This document shows, in pieces, positions 34,254 to 45,419 of a stretch of 64,000 nt of DNA (positions within the stretch are counted from its first letter, which is position 1; every line of letters starts with the position of its first letter). The notes below the pieces were generated by a model that had not been told where the DNA came from, searched no databases, and worked only from the letters and a program-made list of their open reading frames with translations. Source of the stretch: Tupaia tana (Eukaryota; Chordata; Mammalia; Scandentia; Tupaiidae). Location of the stretch: NCBI GenBank assembly GCA_026018925.1, contig JAKSZU010000009.1, positions 77,160,408 through 77,224,407 of the forward strand, read 5' to 3'. The position numbers and the translations under genes are program-made.

Positions 34254-35640
34254 TCAGGTCAGAGTATGATGTTGATCGATATCCTGCATCTCCAGTCTAG
34301 CGTAATGGACCCGAATAGGCCAAGAAAGGAGGGAGGTAACTTGTTGGCTGATAAACGTTTTCAATCTTTGGAAAATGACCGGTCCCAGGGAGCAGACAAT
34401 TAGTAGCTCAAGAATTGGTCCAATGATAGGGAGCAAAATGGGCAAGAGTCCATTCCAGACAGTTAGAAGGGGGTTGTCAGCCAGTTGTCATCTGCGGTTC
34501 CTTAGGGCTTCTTGGAGGTCATGGATCTTATCGCGGACAATGCCAGACTTGTTGGCGTAAAAGCAGCACCATTCCTGCAGGGCAAGACAAAGACCTCCCT
34601 GCTCTACAAGTAAGAGGTCCAAACCCCTGTGATTTTGTAGAATCATCTCTGCGAGGGAATCTAGCTGATCCTGGATGAGGGAGATAGTGGATGCAAGCTG
34701 CTGGACATCAGAGATCAATCCTTCTGTGACCTGTTTAAGTTGAAGGGAATAACCCAGGCCTGTGGAGCTCACAGCGGTGGCTACAGTGAATCCCAAGGTG
34801 GCGAAGATGGGGATAAGTTGGACAGCTTGCTTGGGTCTTCCTGCAATAAAATCAAGGGGTGGAATGGGGACTGGTTCATCTCCAGGAACGACCTTAATCT
34901 GTGGGAGAAAAATAGCAAGAGTGCAGGATCTGGTCCAGGAAGAGGGAAGAGCGGTATAAGCCATATTATTGCCATAAACAAAAACGGTGTTATTGGGGGG
35001 GGGGGGGAAGGAAAGTTTTGAAAAGTTTTAAAATTAGAAGCTTTGGAGGTACGACTGAGTCGTCCCAGGCAAATTTATGAGGGTGAGCCTTGAAATAGAG
35101 ACAATAATCATAATCAGGGCTAGAGATGGACCAATCAAACAAAGAGAAGGTATAATTATTTAGAAAATAACGAACTGTGTGCTTAGGAAAAACACAGGGG
35201 GTCCAGTTTGGAAAACCGGACCATGAGGAAATGCCGTCCCAGGAATGTTCTGCTGAGGCTGGGCAAGCTGAAAGCAACTTATGTGGGTGAATAGAAGGTG
35301 CAGTGGTTAAAATTGAATTATTATATTCTGTAAGAGAAAGGAGAGTTAGGGTCCAAGCATCACGATTGTGGTCATCATAACGAGGGAAGTGGCTGTCCTG
35401 TGGTTGAAGGAGAATCTGTAACTTGAATTATAGGAGAAAGAGTAACACAAAATGGAAGAGGCTTAACACCATAGGCTGAAAAGCAAAGGGAGCGTGATTC
35501 TGTAGAAGCTGAAAAATTAAAGGGAGTTGAGACACGAGGCTGTTCATATCCAAGAGGATATCCCCCCATTAGTTTAGAATGATTAGTGGTTACAATTATT
35601 TTATCACCATCCCAGGCAAATTCACGAGGGTAAGATGTAG
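34254..35640 (-). pseudogene. env: env remnant with gamma/type-D-like TM subunit
   Basis: SU fragments are open at 35375-35569 and 34990-35277. The TM subunit is open at 34488-34964: a hydrophobic fusion-peptide region (IPIFATLGF), a heptad-repeat region, and an immunosuppressive-type segment followed by a CX6CC motif (C-LALQEW-CC). CX6CC marks the covalently linked SU-TM class of gammaretroviruses and type-D betaretroviruses. An in-frame TGA at 34488-34490 cuts off the anchor and cytoplasmic tail, which remain open in the same frame to 34254. SU is broken and its start is not clear. Confidence 0.8.
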
Positions 35641-36189
35641 TGGGTTCAGATGGGGGAGGAGGGTAGGGGGTAGTGTTTTAATAATGTAAAAGCAAAAGTA
35701 CAGTACTGAAGCAGGAAAAGCAGGTTAACCCTTTTTTAGAGTAGGTTCTGTCTCCACCTAAACATAATAGAATTTTAATGGTCTTTATAGCTCAGGGCAA
35801 GGGGTCTGGCTGATGATTATATCACTAAAAATCATAAAGACAATAGGAATGTTAATTACTGTTTATTCTTAGTCACAGAGGAGAAGTCAAGTTTCTAGTC
35901 ACAGGAATCTAGGAATTTATAATGGAGGTGCTTCTTTAAGATGGAGTCGCTCCTGCTTCATTCCCTGCTTCTCTTGGAGGTGCTCCTCCACAATGGGGTC
36001 GTGTCTGGTGTACTTGGGCTTTAGGTCTAGAGGCAATTAACATGTAATATTTAAAGGCCTTTATTCTGTGGGAGACATATTGGGTAAGAAAACTGAATAA
36101 ATTAGAGCAAAAAACAAAATTAGAAGCACGGTGAATAGAGCACTTAAAATGAGAGCAAGGACCAAGGAGTCTGCTGGTACCAGAGGCCA

Positions 36190-36900
36190 ATATTAAGAAA
36201 ATTAGAATTACTTAATTTGACAATGCTTTTTATTTTTATTTAACAATAAACAATAAGCCTGATTGATTTAATAACTCCCTTTTGGATGTTACAGGGGCCC
36301 TCTGTAAACATCCAAAAGTTACTTTGAGGTTAAAGGTCCTCTGTTAGCATTAAAACTGAAGCCAGAAAAAGCTAGTCATAATTTTTTTTTGTTAGATATT
36401 TACTATGTAAAATGTAACATACAACACATAAATACTGTCTCATTAAACCAACCATATTAAGATAAACATGATGTTTGATTAATAAAAACTTAGACAAAAT
36501 ATATGTTGGAAATTGTGAAGACCTTTACTTGTTAATTTTTTTTATTATTATTACATTTGAAGCCAGCTTATTTACTAACGTTATATAAACTTGAGAAATA
36601 TTTAGATTAATTTTTATGAGCGCTCTTTTTTATAAACCAAATTGAATAGAATATGTTAAGGCCTGTTTTTACACAGACATACAACATATAGTACGTAACA
36701 TGACATATTACATGCATAGACACACACACACACACACACACACACACCAGAATTACAAGAGACAATTTCCCTAGGGTTATTTTGACATTGACACCTTTTG
36801 AATAACCTCCTTTTTTGAAACTTTTAATTATATACTTAAGGATGGTAGAAAACGATAGGAATTTTTATACCTTTAGAGTTTTTAGAATACAAATATTTTG
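36190..36900 (-). other. AT-rich non-coding segment between gag and env
   Basis: No frame of note. It contains a (CA)n run at about 36720-36748. It occupies the place where pro-pol should be. On the minus strand it aligns with the plus strand of 38405-39200 (shared blocks: gggcccctg with acatc, ggtttata, and gtcttcacaattt/ccttcacaattt), so it is a repeated element and not random filler. Confidence 0.65.
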
Positions 36901-36946
36901 GGAGTTTTTAGTTCTAATTGCGAAATCAGTTGGCGATGTTCCTTTT

Positions 36947-37699
36947 CTAATTGGACTTGTTTTTTTTGTTTTTTTTTAAATGCTCAATTTTGTTAATGAG
37001 TTCTTGTTTTGGATTGCCAAGGGGTGGCGCAGAAGAGTTATAAGGCAGTGGCCGCTTTTTAACAGGTGGCCAGGCAAGATTATTGGTTTTAGGTGCTTCT
37101 GTCTCCAGAACTTCTTCCTCAGAGCTAGTTTGTTCTTCATCAGGATAATTTTTGAATTTGGAAAGGCAGGGGTATAGTTTTTTCTCTGATTCACGTGAAA
37201 TATTTAAGACATTATTATTTTCTTTTTGTTTCTTTGGAATCTTAAGCATCTCACTTTCCTGTATAATATCCTCATCACTATCTAAGGATATAAGGTCTAT
37301 ATTTTGGACATTTTTAGACTCCGGGATATCTGAGGGAACAACACTCTTTTCTTTGGGTAGCTCGTTCTGCATAATCTGCTCTCCCTCAACAAGAATAGCA
37401 GTGATTTTTGGGTTATTAGGGTGGAAACTAAGGATTTCATTTACTAGATTCCAATAGGAAAATGTGGTTACAGGAACCTTTTCTGAACCAAAGGTGTAGT
37501 CGAAATTTTTAAGAGCATCACCTACCCTTTTCCACCTTTTTTCATCAATGGTTCCTTCTTGAATAAACCATAGACAAGTCTCCTTCAGGAAATTAAAAAA
37601 GGTGAGCAGTTGTTTAACTTTGACTTTCACTACTCTAGTCTTAAGGGCTTCCTTTAACCCCTGAACAAACAATACATGCTGGCTGAGCTCTTGCCCCAT
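36947..37699 (-). pseudogene. gag: Truncated gag (betaretrovirus-type matrix)
   Basis: A 250-residue open frame starting MGQELSQ, with the N-terminal Gly for myristoylation. The first ~95 residues have the pattern of betaretroviral matrix proteins, which direct Gag to the membrane (features seen: TCLWF, EGTID, KRWKRVGD and the VPVTTFSYWNL end). The rest is acidic and Ser/Pro-rich, like the linker that precedes capsid. The frame ends within an A-rich run (KKNKKNKSN), probably by a frameshift, and no capsid, zinc knuckle or protease follows. It is an old viral fragment and not a working Gag. Confidence 0.83.
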
Positions 37700-37867
37700 T
37701 ATAGTCTAGCTATAACCCGGGTATCTATTTTGAGTAAGTACTCACTGGGATGTCCTCTTCTGCGTCCCCTGAAGTTATGCCGCGGACTTCCAACTTGCTC
37801 CTCTCTGGGGACTTCTTTATTCCTCTTCGGAATCTTCAGGAACCTGTCGCTGCTTCTCGAACTCAGG

Positions 37868-37885
37868 TTCCTGTCTGGGGGGCCA
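37868..37885 (-). other. Primer-binding site of the class II ERV
   Basis: On the minus strand the sequence is TGGCCCCCCAGACAGGAA, three bases after the LTR end. It resembles a tRNA-Lys-type site with several changes, including one inserted base. The tRNA assignment is uncertain. Confidence 0.5.
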
Positions 37886-37888
37886 GAA

Positions 37889-38213
37889 TGTCCCGACCCA
37901 CGGGACGATCGGGCAGGGTGCCTGAGTGAGAAAGTGGAGGTCTGGAACCGGTGCAGCGTCACAGCACGGGAGCGACACAGTGTCACAGCTCAAGATGGAA
38001 TGCATTCGCTCATTTATTGAGGGCCAGAGGACATTCTTATATACAGGATAGGAAAATGGGGCGGGAATTGTCGCAGACCTGACTGAGGACCAGACTGAGG
38101 ACCTGCCTGAATGAGGAAGTATCAGGGTGAATTGTCTATTCCCAGAACAAGGATACTTGAAGGTCCTTGTATGAAGGTCATGTCAGCCATTTTGGTGCAT
38201 GTGGTTTCCTACA
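37889..38213 (-). repeat. 5' LTR of the class II ERV
   Basis: 325 bp, minus orientation. The TATA-like box (TATATAAG on the minus strand) is at 38036-38043 and the poly(A) signal AATAAA at 38013-38018. The short distance between them implies a short R region. Confidence 0.92.
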
Positions 38214-38364
38214 ATCCAGAGAGGAGAATGGAAGAGAAGGGATTGCGGCATGAACATCCCCTCTGGGTGGTGATTTCTCGCTTTCTGTCTCTAGGTCTCT
38301 GTCTGTCTGGCGAGCGCACGCGCCCTAAAGCGAAAACCTCTCCGGAAAAAAAAAAAAAAAAAAA
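38214..38364 (+). mobile_element. SINE, right half (split by provirus)
   Basis: It resumes atccagagaggagaatgg and continues through the CT-rich segment, cctaaagcgaaaacctctcc and poly(A). This completes the SINE begun at 33608. The outer TSD is imperfect (aagaacaaaacat upstream, aagaatgaaacat downstream). Confidence 0.9.
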
Positions 38365-38404
38365 GAATGAAACATAAAAGAAAAAAAAAACCTTCTCAAA
38401 AGAC

Positions 38405-41290
38405 CATGAGATCTTTTGTTTGCATGTGTGTGCATACATATATGTTATGTAGTATCTTGTATGTCTATGTGATTAAAGGCTTTAAGGAATTCCAATCAAT
38501 TGGGTTTATATACAAGAATGCTCATATAAATTAATTTAAATGCTTTACAACTTCATGTGACTAAAGTAAATAAGCCAGGCTTAAAAGCGGTCAAAGAAAA
38601 AAGAGTTTAATAAGTGAAGACCTTCACAATTTATGAAGTGAAAATCTCGGAGTTAGAGTTGGCATGGTGTTTAAGGCACTGGATTCCCGCATAGCTTACC
38701 ATGATTTGAGTCCTGAACCTGGCAGCTTGCTTTCTCACTTTCCTTTTCCATCTCTGTCTCTCTCTGGTGAGCCCACATGCACTATAGCAAATTTTTAAAA
38801 ATTAAAAAAAAATACTAAACAAAGATCTTCATAATTTTGCCTAGAATTCTTTGATCAAGCAACATGATATAAAAGGATTTATGATTAGCCTTTTCTGGCT
38901 TTAGTTTTGGTGCCAACAGACATTGAGATAACCCTTATTCATCCCTAAAGTACTTGAGGAAGATATAACTTTCATTTTCTTCTGACAGTTAAGTCAAGTA
39001 TTTAAGCTTTGTCTATCTTTGACAAGGTTTCCTCAGAATTAAATTCTTAATTAAATTTTTTGACATCAATATAACTTTTGGATATTTACAGAGGGCCCCT
39101 GAAACATCAAAAAAAGAGATGTTAAAATCAATCAGACTTATTTTAATATATTAAGTGACACTGGGAGCATTTTCAAATTGAGTAATTCTTATTTTCTTTG
39201 TATTATACTTGAGTTATATTATGAATATGTTATGTGTATATTTGTGTGTATATATGTATGTCTGTATTAATATATACATTATATTCCAAAATGATTTGAC
39301 ATTCCCAGGAATCTATAGTGTTATATTTATCAGTCATATTGTGGGTTATTATATTAAACTAGTGTATGTCACAGATATTGTCAAATTTCTTTGTCAGTTA
39401 TAAATTTTTGTCAGATTTTTAACTATGATTGGTTCAAGTCTTACTCTCCATGGTTGATTGCATTGTTTGATGCCCTTCTAAAAGTTTTATACAAATGGCT
39501 ATAGTTCTAAACTATTATAAGGAAATTAACAAAGAGGATGGAAAGAGAATACACTCTTAAAGTATAGACTTCTGATAATATACTCCTTAAGCTGGGAAAA
39601 ATTAATTCCATTTTCTATTCCATTATAATCAATAACTTAATAATAATTTAATGTAATTATTAAACTGACTGGTTAAATGCTAAACCAGCCATTAAACAAA
39701 ACTAGAATTAACCAAAAGTAAGGAAATGTTTTGATGAATAGCATGCTAAGTCAGCCAATACCCAAATTGTTAAACTATGTAGTACTTCCTGGCCCACTGT
39801 CTAAGATAAAGTGTGAATTGTTAAGATCTATAATTTGAATTAATTCCATGAAATGAATCTAAGTCATATTCCTGTGATGATCTATTTAATAAGCAATGCT
39901 ATGCATCTGAATTAAAGAGATAAAATTGGTATGAAAGGATGTGACTCAATTGTTAAGAATGGATTCATGGTGAGCATGGATGGCCACCTAGTTCTTCCTG
40001 AGTCCTCTTTGTAGCTCTCATTATTGAGTTAATATGTTATGATTATCCCTATTGCTTATTTTTTTAGATTTTACAGTAATAAAAGTTATTGGGTCAGCAT
40101 ATTAATAAGATTTTTCTGTTATGTATTGGGAAATTTATTAAACTGTTGTTCAAACTTATTCAAAAGCTACTGATATATGCTAAAAGTAAGGTTGCTAACA
40201 ATTTAAAATTCTGGAGAATATGGATATATGTAATTCTGCATACAAGTTTATAAGCTTAATGGATCCTCCAGAAGATATCAGATTCCCCAAGGTGGGAAAA
40301 AGGAGAGATAAGCATGGACACTTGGTGAAAACTTCTTCAAAGGCACTCCCATTGGAAATTCTCTTTGGAAAAATTTCTTTAAAACCCATCTATCTTCCAG
40401 GCTAAAGTGTTCCCATTTCCCCTTGGCATGCTTGCTTACCAAGCAGCAAAAATCAATTCATACTCACCAGCCATCTCTACATAGGACATTCAGGCAGCCC
40501 TATAAGGAGAATCCCAGAACTTTGGGTTGCCCTCTGTATGGGATACAAAAGCTAGGAAATTCTGTCTAGGAACCTGGACAAGTCTCAGGTAACACTTAAA
40601 GTGACAAATCTGTCTAAATCAAAGGTTAAAGTTGTTTCTAAAAGTATATTCATATAAAGAAAAAAACAAGCGAAAATAATTGTAAACAAGAAGCAGTGAC
40701 ATTAAAAGATTAGAGCTGTGAGGTATAGCTTTAGTAAAAAGGTTAAAAGGAAAAGTTTTAATATATAAAGAATTTTATATGGTAAAATTTTTGTCTTCAA
40801 GAAAGATGGCTAAGGTAAAGGAAAAGGAGAGACAAAAACTGCAAGTCTATAGCATGTTGTTGGAGGTTTGAGCTATGCTTGAAGAATCTAAGAGTTACAA
40901 AACTTGATAAAAGGTTTTGTTAATAAATGTTGTATAGCTGATTGTACTGATATGATGCTGTCAGTCCCAATTCTGGACATTATCTTTAAGTTCTATATGC
41001 AAGAAATAGCTAAATTTCTTTGTCTATTTTACCGTTACTATAATGAACTGCTCTACTTGTTTAGAATCCATCAAGGTACAAATGGTGGTCAGGACAAAGT
41101 TTCCAGTGAACACCCATTATGACTTCTAGCTTAAACCTATAGATAGACCTGTGATAGAGGATACATAATTGCTGCTCCTTACTCCCATCATGACCCAATT
41201 TCAGCAGGAAGAAGTTAGGAAGATCTTTGTTCCTTATTCTCCCTAAGAGCAGTTTGGAACTCTTCTGTATAGGAGGAAATGAGGTAGGAA
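38405..41290 (+). mobile_element. Decayed older ERV internal region (probable)
   Basis: 38405-39200 is homologous, in inverted orientation, to the provirus central segment 36190-36735. Around 40320-40400 a short frame (LPLEILFGKISLKP) resembles the integrase C-terminal stretch that ends retroviral pol. Around 41180-41215 the words acccaatttcagcaggaagaagtt look like an env end. An LTR-like sequence follows from about 41290. No long ORF survives. The assignment is inference from weak, colinear signals. Confidence 0.45.
38656..38800 (+). mobile_element. Old, internally deleted SINE
   Basis: A tRNA-like head (ggcatggtgtttaaggcactgg, B box gatttgagtcct) is joined directly to the CT-rich segment and gcactatagcaaattttt; the G/T-rich middle is missing. 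It resembles the short old copy at 52678. Confidence 0.72.
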
Positions 41291-41890
41291 ACAGGAACCC
41301 TAAGAATATAGTTATGGTATAGTCCCAAAATAGAATCACAAAATGGTTAAGTTTTAAGAGACAGAGCAGCTCCTCTGCTTGCTTGGGAGAGATGGCTTGC
41401 AGCAGTGACTCAATGATTAACATGGGAAGAATAACATAAACATAAAAGAAGGCTTTTTTATAGGCCCCACCACATTCTTGAATGAAGATAAAATCATTGT
41501 TTTATGGCCCAAAGTTTCAAGAAACAGAATCTCCTTACCTTTGCACCTACTCCAAAATTAAGAGAAGAGTAAACGTACTATCCAGAATGTGCCCCTTGCC
41601 ACACCACAAAGAGAATGCATACACAAGAGAACAAGCCTGGAAAAAAACTCCTTCTAACACACATAGAAAATCTCCACCCTAGTTTCTCTTCAGCAACCCA
41701 TTTTTCTGGGGCCTGCTTCCTGCTTGGGAACTCTGCTCTTTTTCTCCCCTCTTAATAAACTCTTCTTGCTATCCTCTCTGTGTCCACATCTTTAATCCTT
41801 TATGAGCATGAGACAAGAACCCATATTCCACTGCAGGTACTGGGTCTGATGACCCCTGCAACCCTATGTTCCTGTGTCACCATATTCTCA
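41291..41890 (+). repeat. LTR-like sequence, gamma-type
   Basis: It carries AATAAA at about 41754-41759 followed by a stretch shared with 20430-20530 (tgagcatgagacaa, ctgcaggt). The two are the R-U5 ends of related LTRs. The left edge is approximate. Confidence 0.5.
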
Positions 41891-41966
41891 AGGTCTTCAA
41901 ACCTTTGTCACATAATTTTAGAACATTTGCAATACCCAAAAAAAGAAAGCCTTCACCCATTGGAAG

Positions 41967-42482
41967 GGTTAATCTTATATGTCAACTTGATTTGGAAAAG
42001 GAATGCTCAGAAAGTGGATAAAAAGTCACTTCTGGGTGTGTCTATAAAGCTGCTTCTGGTAGATATATTAGCATTTGAATCAGTAGACTGATTAAAGAAG
42101 ATCACCCTTACCAATGTGAGTGAGGATTATCCAATTGACTGAGGGCCCAAATAGAATAAAAATGTATAGGGAAGGCAAATTTGCCCTCTGATTGAACTGA
42201 GATATTCATCTCTTTCTGTGCTTGGACAAACTGAATTCCAGATTCTGGGGCCTTTTAACTCAGATCAGAATTTACACCATTGGTTATCTTGGTTCTCATG
42301 TCTTCAGGCTGAGACTGAACTATACTATTGATTCTCCTAGACCTTCAGCCTAAAGATAAAGATGAAGAATGTGGAACTTCCCGTTCTTCATAACTATGTG
42401 AGCTAATCTCTCCAAACATTTATTTTTGTATGCCTATTATATTCTATTGGTTCTGTTTCTCTGAAGAACCCATAGTAATATA
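41967..42482 (+). repeat. MLT2-type ERVL LTR
   Basis: Recognised from its diagnostic order: atgtcaacttg near the start, a block reading gcatttgaatcagtagactg then aagaagatcaccc, then atccaattgactgagggccc, and ggttctgtttctctgaagaacc near the end. MLT2 LTRs belong to the ERVL lineage spread through placental mammals. Very old and diverged. Confidence 0.78.
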
Positions 42483-42820
42483 GATTTTGGTACCATAAAT
42501 TGTTCCAGAGGAACAGAAATTTAAAAATGAGTTTTTTGAAATTGTTTCTGGGATTTCTGGAATTTGCTAATCTAGCTAATCTGATTAGATTTAAGGATAT
42601 TTATGACATATTTTTAGTTGTTGAGAGAGCACCAATAGTCTATAGTGTGATATAATATCTTCATTGGATGTTCTCAATAAGCCACTTATAAAAAGCAGGG
42701 AACCCACTAAGCACATGGCAATTTCAAATATTTTTTGCAAAATTAAAGAGTATAATACTGTTGGTTGGTTGCTTCTAATATCATCAGTGGTGAAAGAAAA
42801 GTATAAACTTGAACTGATAT
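42483..42820 (+). mobile_element. ERVL internal start (left part)
   Basis: It starts directly after the MLT2 LTR with gattttggtacc, the usual ERVL leader/primer-site word. It is decayed, with no ORF of note, and is interrupted at 42821 by a SINE. Confidence 0.6.
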
Positions 42821-42957
42821 GGTATCATAGTGGATTGCCTTGTATATTGGGAACCAGATTCCACATGGTTGACCATTATTCAAATTCCAGCCCCAGAAGC
42901 TTTAAAGACACATTGGGCATGTACGTGTACGTGCCCAAAATCTTAATAGGAGGAAGG
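42821..42957 (+). mobile_element. Old SINE, left half (split by class I ERV)
   Basis: A diverged head (ggtatcatagtgg, then actgcc-type, then ccacatggttgaccattattcaaattcc) and the gtacgtgtacgtgcccaaaatc middle stop at gaagg (42953-42957). The body resumes at 48955. The outer TSD is imperfect: gaaaagtataaacttgaactga upstream of 42820 against gaaaagtatgaactga at about 49088. Confidence 0.75.
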
Positions 42958-43400
42958 CGTTAGCCTGGAGGCCTGGGTAGCTTGGATGTGGGGGTTGGAC
43001 ACCATGCCACAGTTGGCTGATGTAACCCAGATCTAGTCTGTCATCAGAACTGTGCTGCATTTGGATCTAACCCAGATGTACCACATGCACTCTACTCTGC
43101 ACATGCACTCTATTCTGTACATGGTGCTCTACTCTGCATATGGGACTCTACATTGCACATGTCACCAGACATTATGTGGCACACTAGTCTGCTCTCCACC
43201 TAAACCTTTGCCATACATGGACTGTTCCTACCTCTAAGACACTCCCCCTCCCTTATACCCTTATAAAAATTGCTAAACTCCACTGTAGCATGAGACTTCT
43301 CTGGCCCCCTCTCTCTTTCTCTGTCAGATTAGCAAACCTCAGCCAGGAGTACTCCCAACAAAGGCTCTACATTTTCTATTTTCTCACATGGTCGGGCCAA
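42958..43400 (+). repeat. 5' LTR of the class I ERV
   Basis: It starts cgttagcctgg (the 3' LTR has tgctaggctag), contains cttataaaaattg (TATA-like) near 43260, and ends in the cacatggtcggg region. The poly(A) signal seen in the 3' LTR (AATAAA) is altered here. Roughly one base in five differs over the last ~165 bp that I aligned. The right edge is approximate. Confidence 0.8.
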
Positions 43401-43724
43401 AACCCAGGAGAAGTTTTGTGTCCCACAGTCCCTGTGAGAGCTTCTCTTCCCCTGAACCAGGAACTGACCTGCCAACCACCGACTAACCACCTGTCCTGGC
43501 CTTCTGAGGATAAGTCTGCCTGCCCATGGTTTCTGGGGCTCAAACATCTTCTGAGTTTCCTGTCTGAAACTACAGCTGTGTCAGGGTCCCCTCTGATTTC
43601 TGGAGCTCAGGTGACTGTAGAGACATCTTAATTCCCTGCTGCCCACCCCCTCTTTCTGCTCAGTGAGCACAAAAGGAGAGTAGGAACACCTCTCCTTTTT
43701 CTGCTCTCTTGAATCTCAGACACA

Positions 43725-45170
43725 ATGGGTAATACCGAGTTTGTCACTGAGCCAAAGATGTCCCTTGGGCTGTCTGCTCCTTAATCTCATCAAATTAGGA
43801 CTCACTCAGGATCTACACCATAAGTGGCTGTTATTCTATTCCACTGTGGCCTAGCCACGATATGCTTTGGACAACGGATCTAAATGGCCTCCTGAGGGGA
43901 CTTTTGATTACAATACTCTCACTGATTTGGATAACTATTGCTGAAGGGTAGGTAAATGGTAGGAGGTTCCATATGTCCAAGCTTTTTGGGATCTATGCTC
44001 TCACCCTTCCCTCTGCATTTTCTGCACTACCGCCCAAGTCCTTCTTGTAACCAGAACTCCACAATCTAAGATCAAACCTTTCTTAGAGGCTGATCTCTCT
44101 CCTATAGATGAACCACCCAAAACGCTTACCTCTCCTCCTTCCAGGAACCCCCCTAGAGTTCCCCACCATACACTGGTCCCACTTTGGTGCCACCAGTCCC
44201 AGTCCCCCTCACTGCTTCCCCACCTTCACTGGCACTGCCTCCTCCTTCATGTTCTTCACTCCCATCCCCTCCTCACCTGTCTCTAGTTAGTTTACATACT
44301 TGCTCACACTCTCACTCTTCTTCCACTCCTTCCCCCAGTTCTAACCTTCTCTGTCCTCTTTGTGAAGTGGGGGGGAATGGAGGGTATTGTCAGAGTCCAC
44401 GTTCCCTTCTCTCTCCAAGATCTATCTCAAATAGAAAGAAGACTCAGTTCTTTCTCTGATGACCTCACGGCTTTTATCAAAGAGTTTTGCTATCTTACTC
44501 AAGCTTATAATCTTAGTTGGCATGACCTCTATGTAATCCTGTCCTCCACCCTTACTGCAGATGAGAGTGAGTAAGTCCAGGCTGCAGCCCAAGAACATGC
44601 TGACCAAGTCTGCCTGGTTGACCCGACTCTTCCAGTTGGACAAGCAGCTGTTTCTATTACCGACCCTCAATGGGACTAGAGGTAGGGGACTCTGGCCCCA
44701 AAAATAGAGACTGCATGATCCAATGTCTCCTGGCTGGAATGTGAGCAGTCTCTAACAAAATTGTGAATTTTGATAGACTCTGGGAAATCACCCAGGGGGA
44801 CAGATGAAAACCCAACTGTGTTTCTCAATCACCTTTCAGAGGCCTTAACTCTTTATACATGATTAGATTCTGCTTCACCAGCTGGGGTCATGGATTCAGC
44901 ACCTCACTTTATTACCCAATCAGTGCCTGCTATTCAAGAAAATCTTAAATGGGCAGAGGATGGCCTTCAGACCCCTCTCTGTGATTTGGTAAAAATGGCA
45001 TTTAAGGTTTACAATGGCCAGGAGGAAGTGGCTGAAGATGAATGCCAACCCTGCCTTTACCAGAAGGTGGCACTCCGAACCTAGGCCCTGGTATCAGCCC
45101 TGAGGCCGGCAGCCCCACATGGGCACAAGAATGGGGTCTACTCATCTAATTCCTTTTTCCCCCAGGACCA
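43725..45170 (+). pseudogene. gag: gag remnant of the class I ERV
   Basis: It begins with ATG-GGT (Met-Gly, a myristoylation-type start), followed by a Pro-rich linker (about 44108-44330). A capsid-like segment is open at 44362-44574 (DDLTAFIKEFCYLTQ, then SWHDLYVILSSTLT), a pattern typical of gamma-type capsid. Stops and shifts interrupt it before the zinc knuckle. Confidence 0.75.
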
Positions 45171-45212
45171 TGCTTCAAGTGTGGGAACATGGGCCACTGG
45201 GCTCAAGAATGC
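45171..45212 (+). other. Nucleocapsid zinc knuckle (CCHC)
   Basis: Reads CFKCGNMGHWAQEC, a perfect C-X2-C-X4-H-X4-C zinc knuckle that binds genomic RNA in retroviral nucleocapsid. A partial second knuckle (CPKC) follows about 12 residues later. Confidence 0.88.
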
Positions 45213-45419
45213 CCTTGCTCCCAACCACCCACCAAGCCATGCCCCAAGTGCAAAAAGCCTGTCATTAGGGAAGTGACTGCCCAATGGCTGACTCATCTCT
45301 GGCACCACCAGTGCCTCCACATGGGGAAAAAGTCAGCCAGGCAGTTCCCTCTTGGGAGCTGTTGGGGTTAGCCACCCACCGAAGAGGTTCAGACTCAAAG
45401 CTGCCCATCACCTTCACCA

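Larger units (their letters stand above)
33732..38213 (-). mobile_element. Class II ERV provirus, pol-less, minus strand
   Basis: Two 325-bp LTRs bracket 3832 bp of internal sequence. Read on the minus strand the order is 5'LTR (37889-38213), primer site, gag matrix region (36947-37699), an AT-rich non-coding segment, an env remnant (about 34254-35640), a polypurine tract and 3'LTR (33732-34056). The flanks carry atccc (33727-33731) and atcca (38214-38218), a 5-bp TSD with one change. Capsid, nucleocapsid, protease and pol are absent, so it cannot replicate by itself. Confidence 0.9.
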
